Shown: positions 1-12,561, numbered from the stretch's first letter. The stretch: DNA of 64,000 bases from Elmis aenea (GCA_947652605.1 OX393577.1:51993494-52057493), one strand, 5' to 3'. The notes: generated by a model from the sequence alone, not told the origin. Numbers and translations are program-made.

Positions 1-2239
1 ATAGTATTTCGTACAGCTTTTCATTAGTTTAGGTTTAGACCAATTAAGTTATATTCGTGAAAGACTGAATCGTATCCTTATTCAACAGATCTCAACCCAT
101 ATGAGGTTATCTCGAGGTTGAAATCAACAAGAACATTTCAACTTTAATCCATGGGTTAAACCACTGATTCTCAACCAGTGGGGCGCGCCCCTTAGGGGTG
201 GTGTCAAATATTTGAAGGGGGCTCGAAGAAATTAAGGGGAAAACTATTTATTATAAGATCAAGTCACCGGTGTGAAACAAGACGGATTTAAAACAACTAG
301 AGGACGTTTTTTGGTCACCTTTGTGAAACAAAACAATACGAAGAAAACTAAAGAGACACTTTTTGTTTAGAATAAAATGTTCTACTCAAAAACAAGTTCG
401 AGTTTTAAGCTACTGGTTGCTTGTGAGACTTGAAATTTCCACCGATTTTGATAACCTGTAAGGTGGTGCTGTATACCAAATTTGGTTTAAATATATCATC
501 TACTGATTGCGAAACGGTTAACACTAATCGATATTTTTTCGAAAAATGTCAACACCCTGTATGTATCTTTAAAATGAAGCGTTTTTGAACCAATTTTAAT
601 ATGGAATATTCGCTTTAAAATAAGTTTTTCTATCGACTGTTAATGTCCTGCTACTGAAAAGTGAACCACCCTGTATTGTAGTAGTAATTAAAAAAGCAGT
701 TGTAAGCTTTTAATACTTACCTACTTTGTGAGAAAAAAACTTTAACAAAAACTATTAAAAGCCACTTTGAATTCCGTATTGACGCATCTATACCCATCGA
801 TTGCTTCATTTAGTTAGATTTAGATGATTCTATCAGTTTAAGATTCATTGTATACGAATCCCATGTTGAATTTGCAGCAAACTATTTTACAAAACTATTT
901 TTTATGGGAAAATATGACTCTTTTAAAACGGTTTTTCAACGTAAATAAATAAAAAGCTTCTATAAACATGCAGATTAAATGTTCAACACTTTAAAATCGT
1001 AACGATGACAGAGATAGGGCAGACAATTTACAAATGAATATAAAATTTGTTTACGGTCCACACAGCACAGCGCACCAACGACTTGCTTACACTATTCGTA
1101 ATGTTCATCTAGTAGTAAAGTTTATGTTTATTATAGCCATAATATGAGGTCGCGAAAACCACTAACTGCTAAACCACTGATTATGTATTTCAAGTTTCCA
1201 GCAATTGTTACGTTAGCACCTACCTGGCGTGAAAACTTTTAGTATCATAGTGGAAATCTGTTCATTTACTACATTTTAATAAGGCTATAAATAACACCAA
1301 GGTAAACCATAGATTAATTTAGTTTATTTATTGTATGATAATTATGTTGGGGTAAATGATTAATAGGCATTCAATAAAAATGTTAAAAATTATTTAAGTA
1401 AAGCTAGTGAATAAATTAGCAAAAAATGGCCTAATTTCTTTGCACATTTCGTGATTTATCTTAACATTTCGTAAACATTTTTCAATTTTCTCCCGTTACA
1501 AATTCTAAGATCATTGCAACTTTAATGCAGTAGGTACATAATAGAAATTTAAACAGTGAAAAGTTAAATTGAAAGTTTTTTTTTGTTTTTGCGATGTGAT
1601 ATCCAACTTTTTTATTTCCAGTGGGTGCTTTATTCCATTTTGATATAACGTTTTATAATTTATAAGTTTTTATATTAGATATGTATAACAGTATATCGTA
1701 CAGTCAGTAGCGAAGTTAGGGTTTGTGCCGCCCGGGGCGATCCCTGAGTTTTACCCCCCCTCTCAATAAGGGTTGCCAACTCTTGATTTTTCTGAAAGCA
1801 AATGTAGATCGCTTAATTTTAGGTGTTCAAACTTGTTTTAATGCAAAGTTAGATAATGTAGAGTACCATTATTCAAAATTAGAGTTTCATGGCAGAACAT
1901 ATTCTGTTTTTTTTTATCAGATCGCCCCCACCCCCACGAAATTATTTTTAATGAGGGTAAAAACTTTCACTTATAGTTTCCATCTAGGTATAGCAACAAA
2001 AACATAACATATTTAGCTAAATCACAACAAAGTAATAATATAAATATAAACATAAATTTCACATTTTCAAATAAGTAACAACCTATTTCAGCCTAAAATT
2101 TAAAATAAAAATGGATAAACGTTGTTGATGCTTTTGAGTGTTTATTTTTGTTGCTTGTTTTCATGAACAAAAAGCGTACATTACTGTGAATTTTCTCAAA
2201 TGTCTCGCCTAGACACGACTCCAAATAAAGAATTTTATA
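1..2239. other. non-coding, AT-rich, scattered repeat ends
   Basis: No credible gene. Two right-hand ends of the CACCCTGTAT type (551-562 and 667-675) are seen without matching left ends, so they look like leftovers of the long-TIR elements found elsewhere in the window. A GC-rich patch at about 1705-1760 (GCCGCCCGGGGCG) resembles the end of a DNA transposon. The 94-residue frame starting there at 1723 has no recognisable domain. Confidence 0.6.
161..230. repeat. possible hAT-type terminus
   Basis: The segment reads CACTGATTCTCAACCAGTGG followed by GGCGCGCCCC, like the CAGTGGTTCTCAACC ends of many animal hAT elements. No partner end or 8-bp duplication was found, so this is a weak resemblance call. 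Confidence 0.25.
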
Positions 2240-2876
2240 CAGGGTGTCCCAGATTACATTTCCAGCATGGGGATCTTGCTTATTATAAGAGATACAGGTT
2301 TATTTAAATTAGATGAATTATTCCTTAGTATAAGAGGAGCCACAATCAATTTTTAAAAGTACAAAGTTCCTCGTGCTTCAGATGTTATAGCAAAAAATAT
2401 GAAAATGTCGAATTTCTTTTCTCTCTCATAACTTTTTTGGCATAATCGTTAGAACATATTTATTTGTAGTTTCTTAAGGTACTTTTTAATGGAGAATGTA
2501 ACTGTTATTTTAGATTTTTTTAACACCTACCATTTTTGAGATATTACCCCTAATTTCATTTTTTCTTATGGGCCGCAAAGTTGGCTATGGAATAGTTAAA
2601 TGTGCTTCTTTTTCTCTTTAAAATGAGATATTACTTGCTATACCTAATTTTATAAACAAGTCACAAAATGAAAAAAAATCGTATTTTACCCATGACTTAT
2701 CAAGCTATCTATGAAAATAAAAACAAAAAACAACTAATTAAATGCCAAATGACAGTTACTATTTGTCTGTGGTATCATTTATTACAGTTTCATATTATTG
2801 TTGTGTAATTCGATAGTCTTTGTAGTAATTTTTATGATGATGGCTAGCTACATTTAAAAATAGCGAAACATTTAAC

Positions 2877-3567
2877 GGGCGATTGTAAACTCGGCACAAA
2901 GTCAGGTAGAAGGATTAAACGTATAGTAATCTGGGCACACGATAAAATTTTGCTGAAAAGGTGGTATAGTAAACTCGGCACAACCACACACAATAATGCT
3001 TAGATTGATTTCTAAAATGTTTTTAACTTATTTTTATTTTTATTTAAGTGTAATAAAAGTAAATTATTTAATTAAAAACTTTATTATTTCAGAGCAAAAA
3101 ATTTATTTATCAGTACATATTACATATTAGAATAATAATGCGAAACTAATTTTACAAACTGTAAATCGCTAATGCCACCATTCTGATAATTTGAAATGTG
3201 GTTCCGTTCTGGTATTTATATGGGGTTTGAATACTGTTTACTTTAATTTTAATATATATTTCTTCTTGAATTTTTAATAATACTTCTACAAATATGAATA
3301 AGCAAGGGTGGCTACTGTTGAAAGAATTGTTTAGATGGGAATTAAATGATTCGCATGCATTGGTCGTCATATTTAAGGATGCATTCATTTCAGCCCATAT
3401 CTCGGGAGGAAATTCTGCATCTTCCGAAATGTAATTATCAATCGGAAAACAAGTATAGGTAATAACATTCTACCCTATCACTTGTGCCCAGTTTACTATA
3501 GGGATTAACGATAATGTTTTAATGACACCCCGCTATTTGGGGATTTGTGCCGAGATTACATCTGGCC
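2877..3567 (-). mobile_element. MULE-type element fragment, nested
   Basis: The element is flanked by a perfect 8-bp direct repeat CATTTAAC (2869-2876 and 3568-3575). Its ends are inverted: GGGCGATTGTAAACTCGGCA on the left and, in complement, GGCCAGATGTAATCTCGGCA on the right. A second inner pair of the CTCGGCACAA/TTGTGCCCAG type follows. The interior carries a MULE-like transposase C-terminus on the minus strand. It sits in the middle of the 2240-4423 element, so it is the younger insertion. An 8-bp duplication also fits hAT, but the coding relic favours a MULE. Confidence 0.65.
3152..3469 (-). pseudogene. MULE (FLYWCH-associated) transposase C-terminal fragment
   Basis: An open frame of about 105 codons, continuing upstream of its first Met. 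The recognisable core is DAEFPPEIWAEMN followed by TTNACESFNSHLNNSF and a segment with HPCLFIFVEVL. This resembles the C-terminal part of MULE transposases, where a threonine/asparagine motif (T-N-N-A-x-E-x-x-N/H) precedes a conserved histidine-proline and a helical stretch. The catalytic DDE region and zinc finger are absent, so it cannot be active. It lies between the inverted ends of the 2877-3567 element, which it presumably belongs to. The assignment rests on motif resemblance only. Confidence 0.55.
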
Positions 3568-3582
3568 CATTTAACATGTTGA

Positions 3583-3740
3583 GATGCTACATTCTTTGCC
3601 ATACAAACTGTGTGGAAGCTGAGCGAATATACAGAGCTATATCTTGAGAAAAGGCAACAAAAAGTGTGTAATTACAGAAATTTGGAAATAAATTTAATAG
3701 AAGATGGTTTCTTCGAGAAACCAACCAAAAATCCAAAACA
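3583..3740 (+). pseudogene. DUF4817-like N-terminal transposase relic
   Basis: Read in one frame with two stops, the stretch gives MLRCYILCHTNCVEAERIYR and then RRWFLRETNQKS. This resembles the N-terminal helix-turn-helix (DUF4817-type) of insect Tc1/mariner-like transposases, which usually reads 'Y-x-x-C-x-x-N-x-x-x-A-x-R-x-Y'. It lies immediately right of the MULE insertion and inside the long-TIR element, the place expected for that element's own gene. It is short, interrupted and missing the DDE domain. Confidence 0.4.
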
Positions 3741-4423
3741 AATCCATTAAGAATTAGAATTATCTATTTTACACAGTTTCTATTGTAAAGAATTTAGCAC
3801 TTCAACATTAAGAATTTTTAATTAGTTGTAACTATGCCCATAATTATATGATAACAAAGTTGCTACAAAACTATCGAATTACACAACAATACTATAAAAT
3901 TCTAATAAATGATACCGCAGACAAATAGTAACTGTCATTTGACATTTATTTAGTTGTTTTTTGTTTATATTTTCATAGATAGCTTGATAAGTCATAGGTA
4001 AAATACGATTTTTTTTCATTTTGTGACTGGTTTATAAAAATAGTTGTAGCAAGTAATATCTCATTTAAACGAGAAAAAAAAGGACATTTAACTATTCCAT
4101 AGCCAACTTCGCGGCCCATATCTCAAAAATTGTGGGTTTAAAAGAAAATCTAAAATAACAGTTACATTCTCCATTAAAAAGTACCTCAAGAAAGTACAAA
4201 TAAAATTGCTGTAACAATTAAGACAAAAAAGTTATGAAAGAAAAAAGAAATTCGACATTTTCATATTTTTTGCTATAACATCTGAAGCACGACGAATTTT
4301 GTACTTTTAAAAATTGATTGTGGCTCCTCTCATACTAAGAAATAATTCATCTAATTTAAAGAAACCTGTATCTCTTATAATAAGCGAGATCCCCATGCTG
4401 GAAATGTAATCTGGGACACCCTG

Positions 4424-5718
4424 TATACCTGACGAATTGCACTAATTATCACCCACTTAGGCCAGTCGCGCACGACCAATATTTTTATCACGCACTTTAA
4501 AACCTCCCAACAATAATTGTATTCACATATGGGTAATGAAAAATCGTCATTACACACTGTTTCTGGTGTCCTATGATTTGGAAGTTCTCTTGCCATGGTT
4601 CGAAAGTTTTGTACATCTCGATTTACAAATAATTGTTATCGATATGCGACGATTGGATAATATAAAAAGGGATTTATTCCTTAAACCAAATGTTTGCAAT
4701 AGAACGGTAATGAAAAATCCCTTTTCAAAACTGCATGAAATTGAATGCCTAAAATAAATGAAATGTTTCATAATTTTATTGAATGGTTGGTACCCTATCA
4801 TTAATTGTATTACTTGGAATTTTTGTCGTTACAAGGGGGCGGGTTTTCAGTGTAGCCAGGTCGATTAGACCGTTTTACCCTCTAACTTCGATAAGAATTT
4901 TTTGTTTATGTGAATTCTTCATTGAGACTAGCACTAGTGTCGGTACTGATTATTATATCTTGTGTATCTTCATTACTCCGAGATTTTAATTTTTACCCCA
5001 TTTTTGTAAACTAAAAGTTCCGCCCGGTCGCACCGCGTGCAGTTACATCTATTCACGCTAGATACAGAGAATTACTTGTTTATAAAATTACTTTAAATGA
5101 AATTGCAGGAAATTAAATGTTATTTAAAACTTTTAAAACATACTTTTATGTGGTCCAGACCACGTTCAATTGTCGAATCGATTTATAAAGAAGTAATTAA
5201 AAATCATGCATATTTAAAGAATCTAACTGTAACAACAAATTTAATTTAACCATCTCAGTACATCCATTGTTTTGCAAAAGCTCTTTGTCATACATAATGA
5301 ATCACACACCTTATAAATATCCTAACCTTCGTGACGGAAATTATTGGCTACTTCCGGTTGTGCTCGAAAGCTGACATTTTGCACATTTATAGTTTGTAAG
5401 TCAAAAACAAAGAAAGATATTCCTGAAACTTGGGCATTTAAGATAAAGTGACCCTGGAGATCGCTACTTTTAAATTTATTTTTTGCATGCAGTTGAAGAG
5501 CGAATCCTTAATCGGTCGTGTTGTAACTTTTTAGTTGCAAAAAGAATCACGTTTTTACTCTTTAAAATTTCAAAAAAGTATAATTCTTATATTTATGTGT
5601 TATAATTATAATTGGATCGTTTGAACGTTCATTTAAACAACTTTTTGGAAAAATGTGTGAGTAGTGTTTAATGAACGGTTTTTTAAATACGTTATTAAAG
5701 GTTTATCAAGTTCGACTG
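4424..5718. other. no recognised feature
   Basis: Three frames of 68-76 codons occur at 4536-4989 (two plus, one minus), but none shows a known motif and they overlap each other on both strands. GC rises near 4840-4870 and 5010-5040 (GTTCCGCCCGGTCGCACCGC), possibly old repeat pieces. Confidence 0.5.
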
Positions 5719-5726
5719 GTTTCTGG

Positions 5727-6843
5727 CAGGGTGGATAAAAATCATGATTTTTTTAAAAAAATCAAAAAAATCGATTTATTTGATTTAAATCAGATTTTTT
5801 TGAATTAAATCAAATGTACCAAATTATCGAATTTAGTGACATATTCACATGCTATTTCTGTTTTGTGCTAATATATTTAATAACCAATATATTTAATTCA
5901 TTGGTGAATATTTGTCAAAATGAAAAATTAAATATAATGATTAAGAATTTTGAAAAAATCAGTGCTAAATGGTGATGTTTAATTAATTATATACAGGGTG
6001 AGTCATTAGTGCGGGATCGGTCGATTGTGGCTAAACGGCTTGAGATATAAAGTTGATTCAAATACTATTTTATACAGTTTTTTCTAAAGAACACAATAAA
6101 AATATTTAGGGTGAGTCACCTTTCTGAAACTAATAGCAACTTTTATATTTCAAATACAACAACCAATTTTTTATTTAATATTTTTGACCGCCTTAATTTT
6201 GCTTTGCATCAATTAAAATACTACAGGTTTTTATAGGGCGTTGTAAAAAAAAAAAAATTTTCTAAATTATTCAAGGTTTTAAGTCTTTATTTAAAAAATT
6301 CTCCTGAAGTTATTTTGAAGTAGAGAGTTGTAATTTGGTATGGACATGCAGAAAAAATTTCTGTGTTCGCTCGATATGAAAAAATTTGAATCACACATAC
6401 AGGGGTGTTTATAAATCGGTGGCAACTTCCATGATTTTCAAAAGCTCGTAACTCGATTTTTTCAAATGCAAACCCCTGTATTTTTTTATGTCATCGTCTT
6501 TAAAAGAGCTTTATATTTTGTTAAGTATGTCCTATACCCAAAACTCATACTTTTCGAGATATTCGACATTTTTCTTCAAATCGTTATTGAAGCAATAGAG
6601 TGCCGTGGAAATTGAAAAAAGTGACTGTTAACTTCACTAAAGTCAAAAAAATTTCGTGTATTTAATTACTAATAGTAATACAATTTTGTTTTATTATAAA
6701 TATTATATTGAACTCATATAATGTGTGATTTAAATTGATAATTTTTTTTTTAAATCACTTGATTTAAATCAATGATTTTTTTAAAAAAATCACTTGATTT
6801 AAATCATGATTTAAATCAATTGATTTAAATCTGCTCAACCCTG
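5727..6843. mobile_element. non-autonomous hAT element
   Basis: Perfect 8-bp target duplication GTTTCTGG at 5719-5726 and 6844-6851. The ends start CAGGGT and finish ACCCTG, as hAT ends do. The subterminal regions consist of repeated GATTTAAATCAA / AATCATGATTT words, which fold on themselves. No transposase motif is visible. Three further CAGGG(G)TG-like left ends lie inside at about 5998, 6109 and 6403, so other elements have landed in it or been captured. Confidence 0.8.
5998..6420 (+). repeat. three same-orientation long-TIR left-end fragments
   Basis: Left-end-like segments start at about 5998 (TACAGGGTGAGTCATTAG), 6109 (TAGGGTGAGTCACC) and 6403 (TACAGGGGTGTTTAT). All face the same way and none has a visible right end. 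They look like overlapping truncated copies inside the hAT element. Confidence 0.4.
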
Positions 6844-6851
6844 GTTTCTGG

Positions 6852-8279
6852 TAACACTAAATATTGATTAAGTAACAAAATGTAGCGAGTTTAGTAAGAC
6901 GTGCCCCAAGTTTTGTCAGACTAATCTCTGCTTGTATTTTAAGCGTTTCCATACGACAGACTGGTTTACTGTACATTACCCTAAAGTAAAATGAGTTATC
7001 TAACTATTGTTATTGAGTTCTTGGTAGAGAACAAAGCAACGGAACTCCAACTTATGGAAGACAGTTGGTCGAACAGGTGCAGTGGCAGTTGTTACAAACA
7101 CGCTGCCTTACTTTAAACTTACACACAACTTGGCTGCGTCTTACAGGTAACATCAGAGTAGACTTATGTTGTGCGTCTTACATCAAACTGTATATTTTGT
7201 GTGAATAATTCATATATAAATCGAGAGTATTAAGCTGAAGATAATCAAAGGAAAGGAGATGCGTGCTGGGAGGTCGTCTTATAAACATTACTCACCATAT
7301 TAGTTTCAAACCTAGTTGTTTGAACAAAAGAAGGTGTTGAAACAGTTGGCGAAACAATTGACCCGTTGGCTTGTTTTCTATCACGTCTTAAATGTGAAAA
7401 AATTTAATTTCGCTTCTGCTCTATTCTTTGTATAATTAGTTTTTAAGTAAAGTAAAAAGGAAGTTGACTTCGGATGTAAAGTCTAAGGTTTTATATCTCT
7501 TGTGCTGGTATCAGACCGCGATGGAACGTACACCATCTGTAATAAAGAAACAAAAATTGCGCGATGAAGGCAGTTAAACCTTTTTTCAAATTGTTTCTGT
7601 TTACCTCGTCGGTGTGATTTGCCAGTGATGACAACATTATAACTTTATTAACGCGATGCGTCGGAAATTAAACGTCCGTATATTCTTACTAAATAATAAA
7701 GTTGCTTACGTGAATAATGTTCGAAGCACGTTCGTTTTATATGAGAAAAAAAGCACTCGAAGAATAAATAGTTCACGACCTTACCTAAACAATTTGAACA
7801 TGTTATTTCGAGTTGAATTTTCTGGTGTTTTTGCCGGTTAAAATTTGCCTAAGCCTTAATTTAATAAAACAGGGCCACACAGTATTCAAAATAAAGTGGG
7901 TCGTTGATACATTTATGAATATTTATACATTATTGGAGCTTAAGTCCAAGAGTTGTGTGGTAACAGGAAGTTGCGGTCGCCACCTGTCGGCAACTAGATC
8001 TTTAATCAGTCAAAGGAATATCACGCTTTAAAATATCGGCGTAGGACGGAAAGTAGCGCTGGTTTATAATTTAGAAATGAGATATGTTGGGTTCGTTTAC
8101 ATAAATGGAAACAGATAATTTTATAGATGATTTAAATTTGGAAGTGTTATGGCGTTAGCGAAAGTTGAATTATGCTATTGCGTCAGTGTATTTGTACACA
8201 ATTTAAACGTTTTGTAGCGTTAGGTGTGAAGGTGTAAGACTTTCATCTAGCAAAAATATTTTAATTCTACTGGTGTCTT
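6852..8279. other. no recognised feature
   Basis: Short frames only. At 7521 a 16-codon frame begins MERTPSVIKKQKLRDEGS and stops; it recalls the start of some retroelement Gag proteins, but nothing follows to support that. Confidence 0.5.
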
Positions 8280-8640
8280 TTATAAATATTTTATTATATG
8301 CACTTTATGTCCCAAAATGTTGTAGACTGGCGTCGGGAAAAATTCAAAAATGTAAGAAAAAGGTCTTATATATTTTTGCTTAAAATACATTCTTTCCTCT
8401 TCGATGCAACAATTAAAGCGGCCAAAAAGTTTATTGAAACAATTTTGGTATTTCAAAACCTCGGTCCTATCCCTTTTTATGCCCACAATCGTATCTAAAC
8501 GGTTTCTTTCAAATTTTATTTTCATTTGAGAAATATCCGTAAGTCGCAGAGTGCCAAAGCAGGCGAATACAGCGGATGATCGAGGACTACTGAGGACGAA
8601 CCTAATAAATCCTTGCCACCAAACGCTGCACAACGCAGCC
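8280..8640 (-). pseudogene. mariner transposase C-terminal relic
   Basis: In one minus-strand frame the segment near 8550-8600 gives DHPLYSPALALCDLRIFLK, matching the mariner HPPYSPDLAPCDFFLFPKLK region that carries the third catalytic Asp. After a frameshift the frame continues FERNRLDTIVGIKRD and ends CIEEERMYFKQ. Mariner C-termini typically read KG-x-RFDTI-x-x-IK and then CI-x-x-x-G-x-YFE. The catalytic Asp is retained in the CD pair, but the Asp of SPD has become Ala. The N-terminal half is missing. Confidence 0.55.
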
Positions 8641-8686
8641 TAACAAAAAAAATCAGTCTACAAAATTTCCGAACAAAAAATGTATA

Positions 8687-10140
8687 CAGGGTGATTGAAA
8701 TTCGAGTTTAACCATGGGGATCTCGCTTATTATAATAGCTAGAATATAGGTTTAAATTTGCGAAATTTCTAAATTTGGTGCTTATTAATAATCCGAAGAG
8801 AAATTGTAAACATCTCAAACGGTATCCGAGAAAATTGGGAAAAACCGGAAAATATAGATTTTTGAAAAAAGTCTATAACTTCTTTGGAATACAAAGTATT
8901 TTAAATGTGTGAAAACATTGCTTTTTAAGCCGCATCTGATAGTAATCACTAATTTATTCTAGGTCGATTCGTTTTTGTTTTATGACAACCAACTTTATTT
9001 TTCTTATGGGCGCAATTTTTGCTATTTACATATATTCAAATAGAATTATAGAATGTCTGGGTAGGTATATGGCAGGACAGGGTGCTCGGGCCATGCATAT
9101 TCAAGAGAACACTGCCCAACAATACTAAAATTGTTTACGAACCACATTGTTGGAATATTAGGATGACATTCCCCTTAAACAGTTGCGGGATATTTGGTGG
9201 CAACAAGATGGCGCGCCAGTGCACAATGCACACAACTGGATCAACCGTTTCCTGAGCGCTGGATAGGGATTCACGGTCGTGTGCCCTGACCCGCCCGGTC
9301 TCCCGACCAGAATCCTTTGGATACCTTCTTGTGAGGATATGTTTTTATGTTACTGTTAAATTTAGTATACCTACTGTTCTTCTAAGTATTGTAATCCATT
9401 TTTCACATGCTTTGTACGTATTCACCCAAGTTTCGGTCCAACGTACAAAAATATGTGTGCGAGGGTTTTCTTCATTCCGGATATGTTTCTGCATATCGGT
9501 ACCTTGACACCGTAGAATTCCTATACAATGAATAAAAAATTCGCAGCATGTCGCGTTTTTCTTCGTTACTGAAATTCATTTATACGAACTTATTACGATG
9601 AAAAGTAATGATTTAAAATCTTTTAGTTTGTTGATTGATTGTCATAGTAACGACATAAACTACAACGACCAGGCTGCCTGATTTATAGAGACTGTTGTCC
9701 AAAACGCGATTTTACAAATGACAATTAATGTACAAGTAAAATACCATGTGTAATACATCTATCAATTCAGAAAAAAATTATTCTATTTTATTACAAAATA
9801 GCAAAAATTGCGTCCATAAGAAAAAATGGAGTTGGTTGTCATAAAACAAAAACGAATCGACCTAGAATAAATTAGTGATTACTATCCAATGCAGCTTAAA
9901 AAGTTGGTTAGGCAATGTTTCTACACGTTTGAAATATTTTATATTCCAAAGAAGTTATAGACTATTTTCAAAAATCGTATTTTCCCGTTTTTTCTAATTT
10001 TCTCGGATGCCGTTTGAGATATTTTCAATTTCTTCTCCGATTATTATTAAGCACAAAATTTAGCAACTTTGCCAAATTTAAAGCTATATTGTAGCTTTTA
10101 AAATAAGCGAGATCCCCATCCTAAAACTCGAATTTTAATG
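8687..10140. mobile_element. long-TIR Tc1/mariner-like element
   Basis: The left end begins CAGGGTGATTGAAATTCGAG after TA. The right part is its inverted copy (GGGGATCTCGCTTATT at about 8736 against AATAAGCGAGATCCCC at 10102), but its last bases are eroded. The arms extend about 370 bp (to about 9060, and from about 9780). The middle encodes a broken QQDGAP-type transposase. A matching right arm of this family appears near 57700-58052. Confidence 0.7.
9130..9325 (+). pseudogene. QQDGAP-type Tc1/mariner-like transposase relic
   Basis: The frame starts LLEY, meets a stop, then reads DDIPLKQLRDIWWQQDGAPV followed by HNAHNWINRF. One frameshift later it continues with ERWIGIHGRVP, a stop replacing an expected Trp, then PARSPDQNPLD. 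These are the second and third acidic sites of the DDE catalytic domain, about 37 residues apart once the shift is allowed for. Proteins of this type are usually annotated as Tc3-like or DUF4817-containing transposases in insects. The relic lies between the two inverted arms of the 8687-10140 element, so it is probably that element's own gene. Confidence 0.65.
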
Positions 10141-11914
10141 TATATGATATAATCTACTCCGTATGAACATAATTATTCCGTAGATTTTAACATTAATACA
10201 ATTCGTAATCAACTCCATTGTTAATTTTGGAATGGATGTTTCGATTTTGGATTTCCAACCAACATCAATAAAGCTTTTTTTCTGACGCCTCAATAGTTTA
10301 GGTTAAAGTAAATCCGTTTTATACACAACAGTTCAATCAAAGGTCCATTTATTGTTAATACTGGCAATGAAACGGCTTATCCGCATCTACTCTGCATACA
10401 ATAGGATTGTGTAGGCGTGCTCTGTCAAACTCCGACGGAAACGGAACTCGCGATATCTTGGGATATCTCTATCTGTAGCCATCCTCCCTATTCGCACGCA
10501 CCCCTTTTGTTTTACCTTAATTGATAGGATTGCATATCCCAAACAAAACAAGTTTATATTTATGGCCACATTAGTAAGAAAAAGTGTAAAACGCGTCAAT
10601 AAAGTCGTATAATTTATAAAACAATTTGTTTCAAACATATAAATTCGTTCAGTGAAGTTTCAAGCTGAAGTGTATTGGTCTGAATAACTTATGGCGCTTG
10701 AAATATATTGGTCATCTAGCCAATGTTGATTTATATTTCAATTGTCTCTTTGTTTATCTCTACTTTATATGGCGACGCATTTGCGATGTGTAATAAACTT
10801 TGACCTCTCTGGATTTGTATAACTTTAAATAAATCTAAAATTATAGGGTTTAATGTATTACTCGATCGAACTAGACGTAACATCAACAAACTTATACAAT
10901 TTTAATTTTCAATCTGTTTCGCGAAGGGTAGTTTGATTGGCTATGCTTTTATATAGTGTTCTCACATAAACACTTCGCTCTTTCTCACAAAGATGGCGCC
11001 AGTCCCGACTTCATAACTTATGGATGAAATTCTACCACCCCTTTAATTCAACATTTTTGTGTCTTTCGTTTTCAGTGTCTCTCTGGAAAACATCTTGCTA
11101 AAAATATGCCCATCTCTTTGTTTAATGTATTATTTACCACCAGCATATGTTGCTCGAAGAATATTCTACTAAAATTTTGTATTTATTGTTTTGTCTAAAG
11201 ATATTCTTCAGATGACTTTTTGTGATTACATTTAGAACAGTATATGTTATTTTGATCGTTAATATTTCTTTAATATTGGTTGTGCAAACTTAAATATCTA
11301 AAACAAAATATAATTTGTTTCAATTTCATGAAAATTATTTTGCTCCCGACGAAGAAAACCATACACCAAATCAATGTAGAAAGTTATATTTAGTAAATAC
11401 AGGGTATAATAATTATCTGGTCACTAACTAAAACGCGACGTCTTTGGTAGCAGCTGTCTTGCATTTCGCTTACTACGACATTTTAGTTTCCAACGCTCTT
11501 TTTTATTGTAATTTTACGCCATTCGTGTGTTTGACATCCGTAAAATTAGGTTAAACGCCGCTAGGTAGATAAGGATATATATTAACAAAATGTACGACAA
11601 CCCTTAAAAGATGTTATAATTTCGCCTCAAGTTCTTGAACTTGGAGAACTAAATAACGGCCTAATCACCATGACTTAATAATTTGCTTTAGATAATCATT
11701 TTATAATATATGGTGATAATATTTCCAGTAATTTTGCAAAAACACTTTTAAGTGTAGGCCATTATCGTGACGTGACAGAGCGCTATTGTCTAAGACTTTG
11801 TTTATGCGTGTAGGATGCTCAAAGATTGTTCAAATTAATAAAATTATTCTGAATTAGGTAAATATTTTTTACGCACAGCAGTCTCATAGTGTTTTTGTTT
11901 TTTACACAATGCAT
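10141..11914. other. no recognised feature
   Basis: AT-rich with no credible gene. A lone CAGGGTATAAT left-end-like motif occurs near 11400. An 83-residue minus frame at 10387-10638 shows no motif. Confidence 0.5.
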
Positions 11915-12345
11915 TTATTCTAACTTTCTTTGTGAACCGATTCGTCAAGGTCTTCATAATAAGCGTCTACCTTCTCATTTGAACATTTTTCTCCTGACAA
12001 GTGATATGTCAAGTTTAAAACCAGATGATAGTCTGAGGAGGCCAAATGTGGAGGACATGGTGCATGGGAATCAGTATTGGATGAGCGAGCTGGTGTATTG
12101 TCGTGGTGAAAGAGTACCTTTTCCTTCGCAAAATCCGGTCTTTGAAGAAATTCTTTGTTTTGATCGGTTCAATAAGTTAGCGTATGCCCATGACCCTAAC
12201 TATCCCACGCATCTTTACTGCACGATCTGTCGAAAACATTTTTTGCGTGTTGTTAATGTTTTCAGCTATCATTGTCGTTCATGGTCGCCACTACGCGGGT
12301 TGTCTTTCAAACTCTCTGCCACGTTTGAAAGTGCTGCAGCTTTAT
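11915..12345 (-). pseudogene. internally deleted mariner transposase
   Basis: Read on the minus strand from 12345, the N-terminal part gives ESLKDNPRSG and, shifted, AENINNTQKM then VKMRGIVRVMGI. This matches the mariner helix-turn-helix linker (ESL-x-DDPRSG, ENI, R-x-I-x-x-x-LGI). It then jumps to LFHHDNTPARSSNTD and LASSDYHLVLNL, the second and third catalytic Asp regions, and ends EKCSNEKVDAYYEDLDES. The central portion carrying the first Asp (MDETW) is absent. A second copy of the DDE part lies about 1 kb away. Confidence 0.6.
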
Positions 12346-12561
12346 AACCATGGCGTACAAAGTGCAGATTAACCCAAATTGTTAACCATGTCTTCATAGT
12401 TTGTTTGCGGCTTTAAACCTTGCTTAAACAAGTACCTATTTATTAGCAGTTGGGTGTTCGATTTTTTTCCATTTTTACCCAAATCATTCGATAATTTCCT
12501 TTTGATTAGCTGTGCCTTAAAAACTATTTGACAGTTAAAAGATAAATTATAGGTAACGTTA

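Larger units (their letters stand above)
2240..4423. mobile_element. long-TIR Tc1/mariner-like element
   Basis: The two ends are inverted copies: the left begins CAGGGTGTCCCAGATTACAT and the right ends with its complement, each flanked by TA. The inverted arms run about 590 bp (2240 to about 2830, and about 3855 to 4423) and match closely by eye, with scattered substitutions. The middle holds a relic resembling the N-terminal domain of the transposase family whose catalytic part is seen at 9130. A MULE at 2877-3567 is inserted in it. TA flanks and CAGGG ends fit the IS630/Tc1/mariner superfamily. It is non-autonomous now. Confidence 0.7.

Noticed and set aside
7521..7576. MERTPSVIKK frame as a Gag start or exon
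   Set aside because: Stops after 18 codons, has no splice donor and no following Gag or Pol sequence.
8298..8498. 66-codon plus frame
   Set aside because: Antisense of the mariner C-terminal relic on the minus strand.
11889..12347. 152-codon plus-strand frame as a gene
   Set aside because: It is the reverse of a mariner transposase relic; the minus strand gives the HHDN and SSDYH motifs.
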